Shown here in pieces: positions 10,995-22,190 of a stretch of 64,000 nt of DNA. The DNA is taken from NCBI RefSeq assembly GCF_004798865.1, contig NW_025336259.1, positions 930,001 through 994,000 of the forward strand. Direction: 5' to 3'. Made by a program: the position numbers and the translations under genes. Below the pieces are notes generated by a model. The model was not told where the DNA came from. It made no database searches and worked only from the letters and a program-made list of their open reading frames with translations. The stretch comes from Varanus komodoensis. Its lineage: Eukaryota; Chordata; Lepidosauria; Squamata; Varanidae. Position 1 is the stretch's first letter. Each line of letters opens with the position of its first letter.

Positions 10995-12085
10995 GGTTTG
11001 AAAGGCTCTGCTCCAGGTCATTGGCAAAACGAGGCTCTTGAACAGGTCCATAAGCCAAACAAGAGAAGGAAATGAATTTGGCTGTTTGTCTCCTTCACGT
11101 GGCCGGAACATGCTGGCAGCTGAAGGATGTTTCCTGTCGGAACAGGCATAGCACTGCAGCCCAGACAGAATCAGGTAAGACTCCTGAAGAGGCATTACGA
11201 GGTGAGGTGGAGGCTTGGTCGCTGTGGCTGAGCCAGCACTGAAAAGCTCTGCAGCAGCTCCTGCGGCAGCTGGGAAAGGCGGTCCTGGCCCAGACCGTGA
11301 GGGGCTCTTCCAAGCCTGTGGCGTGTGCCCACGCAGGCCCAGCCACATGGAGGCCTGGAGTCGGACCATGCCGTCTGCTAAGCTGTGGGGGGCCTGCCTC
11401 AGAAGGAACCCATCCTGAGCAGAGAGACAAAACCAGTTCACTCAGCTGGTTTGGACGTGACCTCTGCTTCCCTTCCCTTCCCCTCCCGCCTCCAGCTCGC
11501 TTACTGTGACTTTGACTGCACAACAGTTGTGAGTGTGTGTGTGTGTCTGTGAGAGAGATTATGAGAGAGAAAGAGGCAGGAGGATGCAGGGAACAGGAGG
11601 CAAACCGAAGCACGGCCTGCCGAAATGCAGCGGTATGTCCCCCCCCAAGCCCGGAGAGGTGCCGCTCGCTCATGGTTTTCTCTGCCACTCTGGATGCAAA
11701 GCAAACGATTCTGAGGTTGCTCCTCATTCCCAGTCTATTTGTGCAAAACAAAGCACAGCCGGTAAACCCAATAAGGACCATGTGCTTTCGCACCCCAAAC
11801 TACACTCGGGAGCACCCCAACTCACGGGGTTCCCACGCCACCTGGAGGGCACCAGGCCGGGGAAATGCCACATGTTTTGTCTCCATGCAGGGGATGCGGT
11901 CCCCTTCCAGCCTGGCTTGCTGGGGGTGCTGGCGGGCCCCCCATGGCTCCCACACTGGGGCGCTAGCCAGGACAAATGTCCTAGCCGGGCTGGGGTGCAG
12001 ATGGGGCAGAGAATTTTCTGTTGGCAGGAGCACTTGCTCCATCCAGATCTCGCATCTTGGGACCAGTTCACTCATCTGCACCCAC
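10995..12085. other. Unrecognised sequence
   Basis: Contains overlapping open frames on both strands (up to 232 codons) with no recognisable domain, and a short GT-rich stretch near 11531. Confidence 0.4.
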
Positions 12086-12089
12086 ATCG

Positions 12090-12242
12090 CACGATTTCTC
12101 TGCCACGGAGATTGTGCCGACGTTGTTTGCTTTTACGGCATCTCCATTGTATTTTATGGCTTTGTTGTATGTTGACTGTAAACTGCCAGAAAGCTCCAGC
12201 GATGGGGCAGTAGAGAAATGAAAATAATAATGAGAATGGCAA
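12090..12242 (+). mobile_element. L2-like LINE 3' tail
   Basis: A T-rich run into GACTGTAAACTGCCAGAAAG and GGGGCAGTAGAGAAATGAAA with an AATAAT end, the shape of L2 3' UTR termini. Confidence 0.5.
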
Positions 12243-12374
12243 TAATCCATATGGCAGTTGTCAATATGGCAACTTCTATAAACTGGTTCTTTTCTTGAAG
12301 CTCTCAGGCCCTTGCTGTGGATCATGGAAAGGTTGCACTGGGTTCGTCACTGAAAGTTGGGCTGAATCAAACCC

Positions 12375-12375
<1 letters not shown>

Positions 12376-12402
<27 letters not shown>
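12376..12402 (+). repeat. (GT)n microsatellite
   Basis: Thirteen or so uninterrupted GT units. Confidence 0.95.
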
Positions 12403-12405
<3 letters not shown>

Positions 12406-15400
12406 GGGGTGGAACAAAAGAGAAAAGGAAACACGGTTGAAGGTGTGAGAAGGAGGTGAAGGTAGGAGAAAGCAAGAGAATGGCGACACGTTGATGCGAA
12501 GAAGACAGCAAAGAGACAGAAGGGGGAAAAATGCCCCAAAATGAACTTTTGCACAGGGCCTGGCACAGGGCCAAGCCACAGTGTACAGGGCTGGGGCCAT
12601 AGGCAGGAGGAGGAGAAATCAGCTTTGCCCAGCCTGTGAAATGGCCTCAAGCCAGACCTCTCTTGTGCAATCGCTCCTTAAAATTCTAACCCAGTTCCGT
12701 TTACTTCCCTGCATCAACCCACCCCAGTGCAAGTGCGGGGGGGGGGGATGGCTGGGCCCCCTTTCCCCATGCCAGGACGCTGGTCCGACCTGGCTCTGGG
12801 ACTGATCATGCAAAAAGAAAAAATGCCTTGTTGGGACCTTCCATCACAGAGCTCCAGCGTAACATGCAGTTTGGCCCTCGCTTTTAACATCCTGATGAAA
12901 TTACAGCTAGTGAAGAAACATTTGATACACAGAGTTATTATGTGGTTTTTCAAAAGGAACCACAAGAGATGCACTTAAAATATGACTCTCTCTTTCTCTT
13001 CCCTGGTTTTTTCTTTTCTTTTTGCAATTTAATTTTGAATGTATCCCACTCAAGCCTTTGGATTTTGCTAAGAATTTGACCTCCTTAAGACAATATCCCT
13101 TTAGTCCACCCTGGCAAGCCCCTCCGCTGCCCCCGATAGCCAACACGGACTCTCCTCTTGACTTACCTTCAAATCTAGGGAACGATCTGAGAGATGCATT
13201 TTTGGAAATTTCACACATGCAATTCCTTCCTCACAATGGTTTGCTGGATCTGCAGATGCTTCCGTGATCTTCCAGTTTAACGTCTGTTTTTCTTTCTTTT
13301 TTTTCCCAGAGCCGTTCCCTGGGATTTTTTTAGAAGAGGGAAAATTCTTTTAGATTTTCAGTGACAGGAGGGGACGTGGCCCTCCATATCCACGTGTGTT
13401 GCACTCTTCTGCTGTAGCCCAGCTCCGCACAATGGCTGTGCGGCGGAAAGGCGGCGCTCCATGTGGCGCTCGCATCTCAGCGCAAGAAATGCAAAGCCCC
13501 GGGAATCTCCGTGGGCGAACGGCAGGGCCCTGGGATTGTGTGTGTCACCTGCATTCCGCCAGCTCAGAAACACGGAGTCCTTGATGAGCATAACATGCCT
13601 AGAGGGTGAAATGCTGCACACCGTCTGATAGTGTGGCAGAAACAATCACGGGATACGGCAAGAAGTTGCGGAGCACCATATAGTTGTGTAAACTACAGTT
13701 GAGAACACGGGGGCAGCAACAATAAAATATAATAGAAGGTCTCGTGGTGTTTTTTAAAATTTCCATCAATAGATCTTTGTTTTTCCTTTTGATAGAGGGT
13801 GGTCTTTCTTTGATTGCATTGCAGCTGCGTGATGATTGCTGCTCAGGTTTTGCCATCCGTTCGACTTGCCTCGACGCCTACGGTGTGCAGACCCGCAAGG
13901 TGGAAATGGGACATGGGAAGGAGGCCGTTGGACGGGAAAGGTCCTGCAGGGAACAGCTTTCTCTCGCTCCTCCGTGCATTGGCCGATTCCGAAGCCATCG
14001 AAGGCCACGGTGCGCCCTGCAGCGGTGAATTCCAGGCCGCCTTTCCCATGCCAGCGTCCCGACCCGTTCACACGACCTTATGGAGTGCCTTGATTGCAAC
14101 CCTCTCTGCTCATAACCCTCCCTGGTTTCCCTCATGCTTCTTCCATGCTTTCCCTTGCTGCAGAACCAGCTGGGGTGCCACTTCTAACCCAAGCTCAGTT
14201 TCCAGAATTTACACAGAAATAAACCTGCAAGATCATCCTCTTGGGACATCGTTTGTGCTACCTCCCCGCTTTTCTTCCTCTTCCAGCTTACGGTTTTCTT
14301 CCTGGAAACAAAAGGAGCTTATCTGGAGCATAAACTATCCCCCAGTTCAATAGATTTTGCCATCGGTGTGTCTTTATTCTTCCCACACAAGTGGCGTACA
14401 GAGGCATAAAAAATGTCCTGGTTTTTTTCCCCAAAGATCGCTTGGCTCCCCAATCACATTGTACTGTAAAGGAAAACCCCCTTTTGGGCATTTCGTTAAT
14501 CATTGTACTAATTGAGTGCTGCCATACTGTAATTGCTCAGGTTGGATTTGTAACGTGGGCTGCATGCAGTACCTGTTGGAGCCACCTTAGGAAGGACTGG
14601 TCCTAAAAGGTGGCCTTGAAGTGATTAAGGGTGCAATTGGATTGCGTATCAAGGCAAGAAGGCGCTATTTGGGCCTTGTAGGGCTTCTTTCTGCTGAAGC
14701 ATGCAGAGGATTGCACGCTGCAGGAATAAAACAAATCATCTTCAGAGCTCTGTCCCTGTGCTTGTGCTGGAGGTAGGGTCATGAGGACTAGAAGCTTGTC
14801 GGGTAAAGAGTGCTGTATACCACAATCCTGAAAACATGAATATTACAGAATTTTTAAAGCAACATAGCAAAGAAATCCCTTTTAGTTCAGAGGATTGTGA
14901 TTGTGCGTGCATGTGTGTGTAGAGGTGTGCATAACAGAGATTTATAAAGCAATGGCAAAGCAGCGAGAGTGCAAACGCTCCACCTCTTTTAATGTCTTTT
15001 CACCTCTTTTGCAGGAGATGGATAGAAAAAAGGGACGTTTCTGCATAAAGAGGAACTGGCTGATGGGACTCGTGGCTACCTCGCGGCGTCTGCTGGCCAC
15101 TCACAAAGGGCCAACGCAGTAGGGCAAAGCCAGAAGGAGGCGCATAGATTTTGTACAGGCTACCTGACCATACAGGTGTCCGGTCTCCTGCCAGGTGCTC
15201 AGTCCAGATGGGCAACAGTTTGGGTGTCTCAAATAATGGACAGGCCACCTGTGGTTTTTCAGATGGAGGACTGCCCTCTGTAAAAGAGGAGACAGGGACA
15301 CGCTGGGGTGCAGACGCTCAAGTGACTTCGAAAGGGGGCGAGAGATGTTCACAAGGGAGGAGGAGGAAGAACAGCTGGAGAAAGCGACCAGGGAGGGTTA

Positions 15401-16400
15401 CGGGCCGGGATGTGAGACAGAGCCTCCATGTTCAGAGGCAGTCTAGCCCTGTGTAGGAGTTGCTGGGGAGCACGCATGGGAGGGCAGTGCTGCCTCCCTG
15501 CCCCATCTGTGGGAGACAGTGGCAGATGGGCCTGGGGTCCAGCAAGGCCATTCCTGCGTCCTTGTGTCTGACCGTCGCCTTTGGCCGCACGAGGAAAACC
15601 GAATGCAGGGAATCAGCTCCAAGCATCCCACCCGCGGGCCACAGGCAGGAAGCCAGGAGACGCTTCCTTGGGACCTTCCTCCGAGACAAAGCTCTGAACC
15701 GCAGCAGCGAGACCACCCATCCCTGCCCCACTTTATTTTTCTAAGCCGCGCAGCCTCGTCCGTCATCCCTAAACCCCTGCTTAGAAAGCAGAGAGCTTTG
15801 AAGCGGCGCTGGAACCATCCGCCTGCCAAGCCACGGTTCTTTGACAGGACGCGGCTGGAGGAATTGCCCGAGATGGAGTGGACTGTTTGCTTTCCTTTGG
15901 TGTCTGGAGAGGCTCAGCTTCTCCTTCTTGTGCCCTGCCGGGAAAGAGCCGAGACGGGAGGGGGGGGGCTTCAAAGGACCCACGTTGGGTGGGGTGGTGA
16001 CAGCTGAGAGCTATTGCCGCTGCTGCTCGCCCCGATCTGCTGACGCAATGTTTGGAGGGTGTGCAAGCAGTCTCTTGCGCAGGCGAGCACATGGTGTGGA
16101 AATGTGCAGCGGACGGGTACGGTCCCCAGCAATTCCCCTGTAAGGACCGGGGAATTCACTGGTGGCTGCTTTAGGAAGCCATGGTTCCCACCATGCGCAG
16201 CCAGTTTGTGGGAATCCGTCTGCCACAAGAAATGGCAAAAGCCGACAGCTTGGCCCCGCTTCCCTAATTACCCAGCCGCAAACTTGGGCTTGCACAGAAA
16301 ATGAGGCCCTGAATTCCCACCGGACGTTTTTAGCGGTATATCCAAAGAAAAATGCACCATGCAGAACAAGCCTCAAAGGACAGGGTGAATTTGCAGGCGG
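12403..16400. other. Long unrecognised interval
   Basis: No exon or repeat identified over about 4 kb. Pyrimidine-rich runs ending in CAG occur at 13288-13310, and a minus-strand GTAAGT donor lies near 13170. They do not bracket an open, conserved-looking exon. Confidence 0.4.
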
Positions 16401-16512
16401 CTGCTTTCCAAACCTGGATCATTTTTGTCGCCCTCCTCTGGACCCTTTCTAATTTACCTGCATCTTCCTTAAATCTTGGTGCCCAGAAGTGGACACAGTC
16501 TTCCAGCTGTTC
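16401..16512 (-). mobile_element. CR1 LINE fragment
   Basis: Minus strand reads [20 protein letters not shown] then [11 protein letters not shown], the CR1 ORF2 C-terminal motif. Different subfamily from the 7218 copy. Confidence 0.75.
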
Positions 16513-17907
16513 CCTTTCCACATATTTTTGACTGATCCCTCCATTCAAGAGAAATTTCCTCTTTCATGGCATTTCCCTCTTACATGTGCATCCAGTCTGC
16601 ATTCTGTTTACTCTTCCTTCCCAGAAATACGGCACATTAATTCCCTAAGCCAAGAGCCCAAACATCTCCGTGTGTTGATGCTTCCTTCCCAGTTGCAACA
16701 CATGATGCTATCGCTTTTTCAAGGGCCATGCCATGTGGCATAAAAAGGTCACTGCTCCGTACTCATCCTTGCTGAGAAATCGGAAGGCCGTTGTAACAAG
16801 CAGATGAGCTCATCTCAACTGACTCTGAATCCAAGGCGACCTTCCTGTGCTGAGCAAACAGCCCTGCTGGGATTGCGGGTTCCCCAGGCTGCTCCGCGAG
16901 GACCCACGGATGGGGACAGTGCCTGCGCATCAGCCGTGCATCACTTTGCTCGGCAACCGGGCTCCGGCCGCACAGCCCCCGTGTTTCACGATCTGCAGAG
17001 TTCGCTGCCAACCCTGGGAGGAGCTTGGGCGATGGAACATGCGAATCGGTCGCCCCCAAGTGCTTTGAGGAGATGCCAGCTGCAGTGGCCCAAGCCCCAC
17101 ACGCTCTGCTTCTGAGTCACGCATGTGGGAAGGAGCATTCACTGGCCACATTGCCCCCGCCTTCATATGATGCACTGCCCTTTGTGCGCTGACCGACATC
17201 CTCCTGAGCGAGGCACGGAAGCAAACTTTCATGTGACTTGAAGCCGACAGAGTCGATGACTCTGTGAGCACAGGGAGGGTGGCTTCAGCTGGATAGGTCA
17301 TGGGGTGCCGTAAGCTCTGTCTGGCCAGCCGTTGGGAAAGTGGAGCCCCCACCCTGCCCTTGGAAAATGCTTCCGAGGCTGCAGTGGGGCTTCTCCTTCA
17401 CGGTTCCCCAAGCCGATTTGGCTGCGTCCTGCCGGAAGTTGGAGGCTTTGTTGTGTCCATGCAGGTCTTAGACTGCTGGCTGCAAAGGCCGAACCAGTGA
17501 GCATTTGGATGGAACTCTGGATTTTCAATTCTGTTTTGCTTTTGGGAGATTCGATAGGTCAGAGTGGACCAGACAGAATTTCACTTCCAGGCGTCACGGC
17601 TGCCCGGTCCGTGTTCGTGTGGCATCACTCCAGGCTGAGGGGGTGTCCACCGGATTCCTACAAAGCCTTGATCCAGAGACAACCTTGTTCAAGATCTTGT
17701 CCGACATTTCCGGGAGCGCCATAAGGCAGGGGTGAACAACATCTGGCGGGGGGGGGGGCTCTGACGCTGGCTGCAGGCTGCATGAACCTCTGGAGTGAGC
17801 TGCAGCCAGGTGGGTGCCTGAAATGAAGCCAAAACACCACTTTGCTACACAACACTTTCCGAGTCCCATCCATTCCCTTCGGTGTTCCACACCACCTACA
17901 GACCATC
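16513..17907. other. Unrecognised sequence
   Basis: GC-rich in the middle. The text at 17728-17758 (CAGGGGTGAACAACATCTGG plus a G run) could be one end of a hAT element but has no visible partner. Confidence 0.4.
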
Positions 17908-18387
17908 TTCTTGTTGTTGTTTAGTCGCAAAGTCGTGCCTGACCCATCACACCCCCATGGACAACACTCCTCCAGGCCTTCCTGTCCTCCACCATCCCCG
18001 GAGTCCACCCAAGCCCACACCCACCTCCCCAGTGACCCCATCCAGCCACCTCATCCTCTGCCGTCCCCTCCTTCTTTTGCCATCTATTGGCAACCAGCAT
18101 CAGGCTCTTCTCCAGAGAGTCCTTCCTTCTCATCAGGTGGCCAAAGTACTTGAGTTTCATCTTCAGGATCTGGCCTTCTAAAGAGCAGTCAGGGTTGATC
18201 TCCTCTAGGACTGGCCGGTTTGATCGCCTTGTGGTCCAAGGGACTCGCAGGCGTCTCCTCCAGCACCACAATCCAAAGGCCTCAATCCTTCGGCGCTCAG
18301 CCTTCCTTCTGGTCCAGCTTTCACAGCCATGCATTGCAACTGGGAAAAGCATCGCCTTGACTATACGCACTTTTGTTGGCAGGGTAA
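17908..18387 (-). mobile_element. BovB (RTE) LINE, 3' part
   Basis: Minus strand gives VKAMLFPVAMHGCESWTRRK, IEAFGLWCWRRRLRVPWT, RSNRPVLEEINPDCSLEGQI, YFGHLMRRKDSLEK and a decayed GWTPGMVEDRKAWRSVVHG. This is the C-terminus of BovB ORF2. The 3' end has the GACTAAACAACAACA-like tail. The 5' end is cut near 18387 and the frame carries several changes. Confidence 0.9.
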
Positions 18388-18422
18388 TGTATATAATACA
18401 TTAATGTATATAATGTTTCGTG

Positions 18423-18690
18423 CTGCTGCTGCTGTTGTTGTTAGTCGCAAAGTCGTGTCCGATTCATCGTGACCCCATGGCCACACTCCTCCAGGCCTTC
18501 CTGTCCTCCACCATCCCCGGAGTCCACCCAAGCTCACACCCACCGCCCCAGTGACCCCATCCAGCCACCTCATCCTCTGCCGCCCCCTCCTTCTTTTGCC
18601 CTCAATCCTTCCCAGCATCAGGCGCTTCTCCAGGGAGTCCTTCCTTCTCATGAGATGGCCAAAGTGTGTGAGTTTCATGGCTCATCACAG
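18423..18690 (-). mobile_element. Second BovB (RTE) 3' end
   Basis: Same terminus as the preceding copy in the same orientation: KLTHFGHLMRRKDSLEKRLM, then GRQRMRWLDGV and a CGACTAACAACAACAGCAGC tail. Only 35 bases separate the two copies, including a doubled TAATGTATATAAT string. Confidence 0.88.
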
Positions 18691-19443
18691 GGCAAATATA
18701 GTTTACAGAAAGCCATACTTAGCCATGTGGGCGCTTCCATAGCTGTTGCAGATGCCAGTTTTTCCACAAAACATTTAATTTCGGGGGGGGTGGAGGGGGG
18801 AAGTGGTATGCATGTGACCCACCCCAGCTTAAGTGGCAGGCTAACAGATGCAACACTCCTTCTGTAGGGACAAGAATGAACATATTCCAGAGTTTCGCCT
18901 GTGCACAAAGATTAAATTTGGGATTCTGCATCCCAGGAGAATGTACCTCAAAGTCAGGAAGCGGCCGATGCCCTGAGGTTTGAGCTGGGTGTCTTCTACC
19001 TTCTCCAGAGCTTGGCCCTCAGCTCTGACTGGCTGCAGCTCCCAGAGCTGGGGTCCAGAGCCTCCCTCAGCCCGAGGGCCAGAGCACAGTTGGGAAAGCT
19101 CCGGGGGGCCACATGTCCGGGCTGGCTGGGGCCAACGGCAAGAGGGAGGAGGGCCGCGTACTGCCGATTTAAAGCGCCTGCTGCTGGGGAGCCCTGGCAA
19201 AGGGCAGCAAAAGGAAAAGCTTTCTGGGGAAGGGGCTGAGCCAGGGGAAGGGTCTGTAAGCATGTGGGAAGCTCAGGATGGCCAGCTGGGGACCCCAGAC
19301 TCTTTCCCACTCGGGGGCTCCATCCCATAACCTCTGCCTGCTGCCAGACGTCCTTTAGGTGGGGGCTTCAGTGGCTGAGCCCGGGCGGGCCCTTCCTTGC
19401 GAAGGCATAGGCGACGACAAACTCTCCCAGTCCGAAGGTGGCG
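18691..19443. other. Unrecognised sequence
   Basis: G-run near 18784-18801, then GC-rich sequence without recognisable exon or repeat. Confidence 0.4.
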
Positions 19444-19475
19444 GCTCCCCCTCCCCTCCCCTCCCCTCCCCTCCT
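19444..19475 (+). repeat. (CTCCC)n repeat left of the assembly gap
   Basis: Five or so CTCCC units. The same repeat reappears at 19667-19688 on the other side of the gap. Confidence 0.85.
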
Positions 19476-19505
19476 TCTTTTGCCATCTATTGGCAACCAG
19501 CATCA
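19476..19505 (-). mobile_element. BovB 3' fragment ending at the gap
   Basis: CTTTTGCCATCTATTGGCAA and CCAGCATCA match the BovB copy at 18070-18105; the sequence then runs into N. Confidence 0.8.
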
Positions 19506-19605
19506 NNNNNNNNNNNNNNNNNNNNNNNNNNNNNNNNNNNNNNNNNNNNNNNNNNNNNNNNNNNNNNNNNNNNNNNNNNNNNNNNNNNNNNNNNNNNNNN
19601 NNNNN
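19506..19605. other. Assembly gap (100 N)
   Basis: Exactly one hundred N, the usual placeholder for a gap of unknown size. Confidence 1.
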
Positions 19606-19870
19606 ACGGACCGCGCTGGCAGGGAAGCCAAAACCCAATCTTTAAAAGCAGCGGCTGCGCCGCGGCCCCTCCCCTCCCCTCCCCTCCAGCATCTGGGCTG
19701 TCCGCAGGATCCGGGTTTCGTGCCCCCGGGACTGCTTCTTCATCATGAGCTAGCAAGTGAAACCGATCCAAAACCAACATCCAGACGCAAGTGATTCGAA
19801 TGGGGTTTTGCTCCTGCGAGTCCGCTGCTTTCAAAGCCTGCGTTTTGGCTTCCCTGCCAGCGCGGTCCGT
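19606..19870. repeat. 49-bp inverted repeat next to the gap
   Basis: Left arm 19606-19654 begins ACGGACCGCGCTGGCAGGGA. The right arm 19822-19870 is its reverse complement with 4 mismatches in 49. The 167-base spacer holds a second (CTCCC)n run. The left arm starts at the first base after the N run, so it may extend into the gap. It could be a TIR-bearing MITE or an assembly product. Confidence 0.85.
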
Positions 19871-20135
19871 GATTAACGCCCCCTGTCCGTTTGTCTGGGG
19901 CAGCCTGCCTCTGTCTGAGCTGCCCCTGGGCTCTGCTCCCGCTTCCCCAGTGACCAGAGGCTGACAAGGGCAGATAAGCCCGGAGACGGAGCGCCTCTTG
20001 CGTCGCGCTGGCCCGGGGCCAAGGCCGGCTGCGCCGCTTGTTTTGCTCCTCTCCTCCGCTGCTCCCACGTTCTCACCGCGCACTCGGTTTAACCCGTCCC
20101 TTGCTGTTGAGGCAAAGCATGCAGGGCAGCAGGGT
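19871..20135. other. Unrecognised GC-rich sequence
   Basis: CpG-rich around 19980-20060; no exon or repeat recognised. Confidence 0.4.
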
Positions 20136-20137
20136 GG

Positions 20138-20316
20138 GCCTACATGGCCACAGAACTCACTGGGTGACTTGGGCCAGTCACAGAGTCTCAGCCCAGCCTA
20201 CCTCGCAGGGCTGTTGTTGTGAGGACAACAGGGGGGGCAGGAGGAGGGTCGTGTAAGCTGCCTTAGTTCTTTGCAGGAAGAAGGATTAAAATAAAGTGAA
20301 CAAATAATAAATAATT
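20138..20316 (+). mobile_element. tRNA-derived SINE, head lost
   Basis: Keeps ACTCACTGGGTGACTTGGGC, CTACCTCGCAGGGCTGTTGT, GTAAGCTGCCTTAGTTCTTT and an AATAAATAAT tail. Confidence 0.8.
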
Positions 20317-20429
20317 TGGGTCGATTGGGCATGACTTCACCCCAAATGACAGAAAGGCACACTCACATGTTGGTCCCGGCATGCAGCCAAGGAACATGCA
20401 ACATACTATGGAACCGGTCATCTGAAGAC

Positions 20430-20532
20430 CGGTTCCAGCCCTTACTCAGCCCTGAAGCTCCCTTGGACCAAGCAGCATCTTCAGCCTAACCTCCCTCACA
20501 GGGCTGTTGTGAAAAGAGAAATGCGGAGCAGG
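20430..20532 (+). mobile_element. Weak SINE fragment
   Basis: GCCTAACCTCCCTCACAGGG followed by CTGTTGTGAAAAGAGAAATG matches the middle of the SINE only. Confidence 0.45.
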
Positions 20533-20599
20533 GTGTGTGCCAACTCCTTGGCAGAACTGAGGCGCTATCACTAAAGGTGACTCCAGATGCAACTGCAGG

Positions 20600-20690
20600 C
20601 AGTAAAGGGGCTCAAAACTCCCAGCATGCTCCTTCCTTCAGGTACAGCTGGATGGGGCATGCTGGGAGTCGTAGGCCCCCTGTCTGCCAA
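20600..20690. mobile_element. Palindromic hAT-type MITE fragment
   Basis: Holds a perfect 12-base inverted pair CTCCCAGCATGC and GCATGCTGGGAG about 27 bases apart, the core of the palindromic MITE family. Confidence 0.5.
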
Positions 20691-21586
20691 AACTGGCATA
20701 GGACGGCACTGGAGAGGGGATTCCTGCCGCGCTAAGGGCCAGGTGCCCACCCACATGCACGGGAGCGCTTCCTTCCCGCTTGCAGGATCCGCACCAGGAT
20801 CGCTGCGATCTGGGGCGCGCGGCACTCGCGTCAGGCTCCTTCCCACAGGATCCGGGCAGGCGTCACTTCGGATCCAGGGACGTTCCGCCCACGGTCCTTT
20901 CGGAGCATCACGATGGAAGCTCGAGGCCGAATCGCCCCTTCGCCGCTGCCACCTGGTGGTGAATCCGAGCTCCTACAGCCCCAAAACACACATTTCCAGA
21001 AGATGAGGAAGCGCAGGTTGCTCCCCTGTAGCCATTCTGCGGCCTCGCCGCTTCCCAATTACCTGGGAGCAAAACGGGACCACTTTACCCCCCTGGAAAG
21101 CACAGTGCTTCCCATCACACTATCGTAAATACAGCTCTGCTCACATGCACCCACAAAATCCTGCTTTTAATATTCTCCTAGCCTCGCCATCGTGCCTGTA
21201 AGAACTGTTTCTGTAGTGCCCAGCCGTGGGGCTGCAATCGCAACCAATGCAGCTTTAAACATCAGACACTGGACAAGCTGGGCTAGCTCTCCTCAGCAGA
21301 TGTTTGCAGGCAGGTGTGTTGCCGGAATGAAGGGAAATATACATGTGTGTGTTTGGCCGCTGCACTTCAGATTCAGGAAGAAGCTCAGAGAAGAGGAGCC
21401 ATCAGGGCTCCAATCTGAATTTGCACCCAGTTAAAAAAAAACCCAACCCAACCCTGCAGGAAAATTGGCTGTATACGTCCTGCGAGGTAGCTGTTTTTGC
21501 CCTAAATGCCATCTCCCTGTTCAGAAGTAGGATATTCCTGAATTTCACATGCTGGAAAAAATAACAAGAATTCCCAAAAGGCATCT
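20691..21586. other. Unrecognised sequence
   Basis: GC- and CpG-rich up to about 20960, then ordinary. No exon recognised. Confidence 0.4.
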
Positions 21587-21613
21587 AGGGGGGGGGTGGG
21601 GGGGGGGGGGGGA
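21587..21613 (+). repeat. Poly-G tract
   Basis: About 25 G interrupted by one T; able in principle to form G-quadruplexes and prone to sequencing error. Confidence 0.9.
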
Positions 21614-22075
21614 TGGATAGCCAGTGGTGCAGCCAGAGCATTCGTTTAGTCTGGTCCGATATGGCAATTCCACTGGAGAAGACCATTGTTCCTGGGCGTC
21701 GGGTGGCCTGCGTAAAAGAAACGCTGGCCTTAAGTCTGTACGTAAGAGCCGAGCAGGGCTGTGGAGGGAAGCCCTTTCTGGACGGCTGTCGCTCACAGGG
21801 TCACCACAAGTCTGAGATGACACGACGGCAAGGAAAAAGAGAGCTGAGGAAGGGCGGCTGCTTTGGTCTACCGTGGCCCCCGGGTGCGAGGGCTGAGATG
21901 GCTTGCTGCTCTGCAAGACTTCCAGTGCCTGAGGCCTGTTAGTGGCAAATAGCCGGGTTGGCCTTTGGTTGCTCTAATGGGGTACCAATTAGTTCATTAC
22001 TTGATCTTTTCCCACAGCAGACTTTACCCACCGCTGGCTCTCAGTGTGTCTGCTACCGGGAACGATCTGCCAACC
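21614..22075. other. Unrecognised sequence
   Basis: Nothing recognised between the poly-G tract and the split SINE. Confidence 0.4.
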
Positions 22076-22077
22076 CC

Positions 22078-22190
22078 TGTGGTGTGCTGGTTCGAGGGCT
22101 GGACGGGGGACCAGGAGATCCGGGTTCCCATCCCCACTTGGCCGTGAAGCGTCCTGGGTGGCTTTGGGACAGTCATACAATTTCAGCCTT
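22078..22190 (+). mobile_element. SINE head, interrupted by a CR1
   Basis: CCGGGTTCCCATCCCCACTT and CTGGGTGGCTTTGGGACAGT are the B-box and body of the common SINE. It stops at TTTCAGCCTT and resumes at 22953. Confidence 0.7.

Noticed and set aside
13150-13315. A possible exon between a plus-strand TTTTTTTTCCCAG and a minus-strand GTAAGT donor
   Set aside because: The signals are on opposite strands, and the plus-strand sequence meets a stop within a few codons.
17728-17760. CAGGGGTGAACAACATCTGG as the end of a complete hAT element
   Set aside because: No matching opposite end or target duplication was found nearby.
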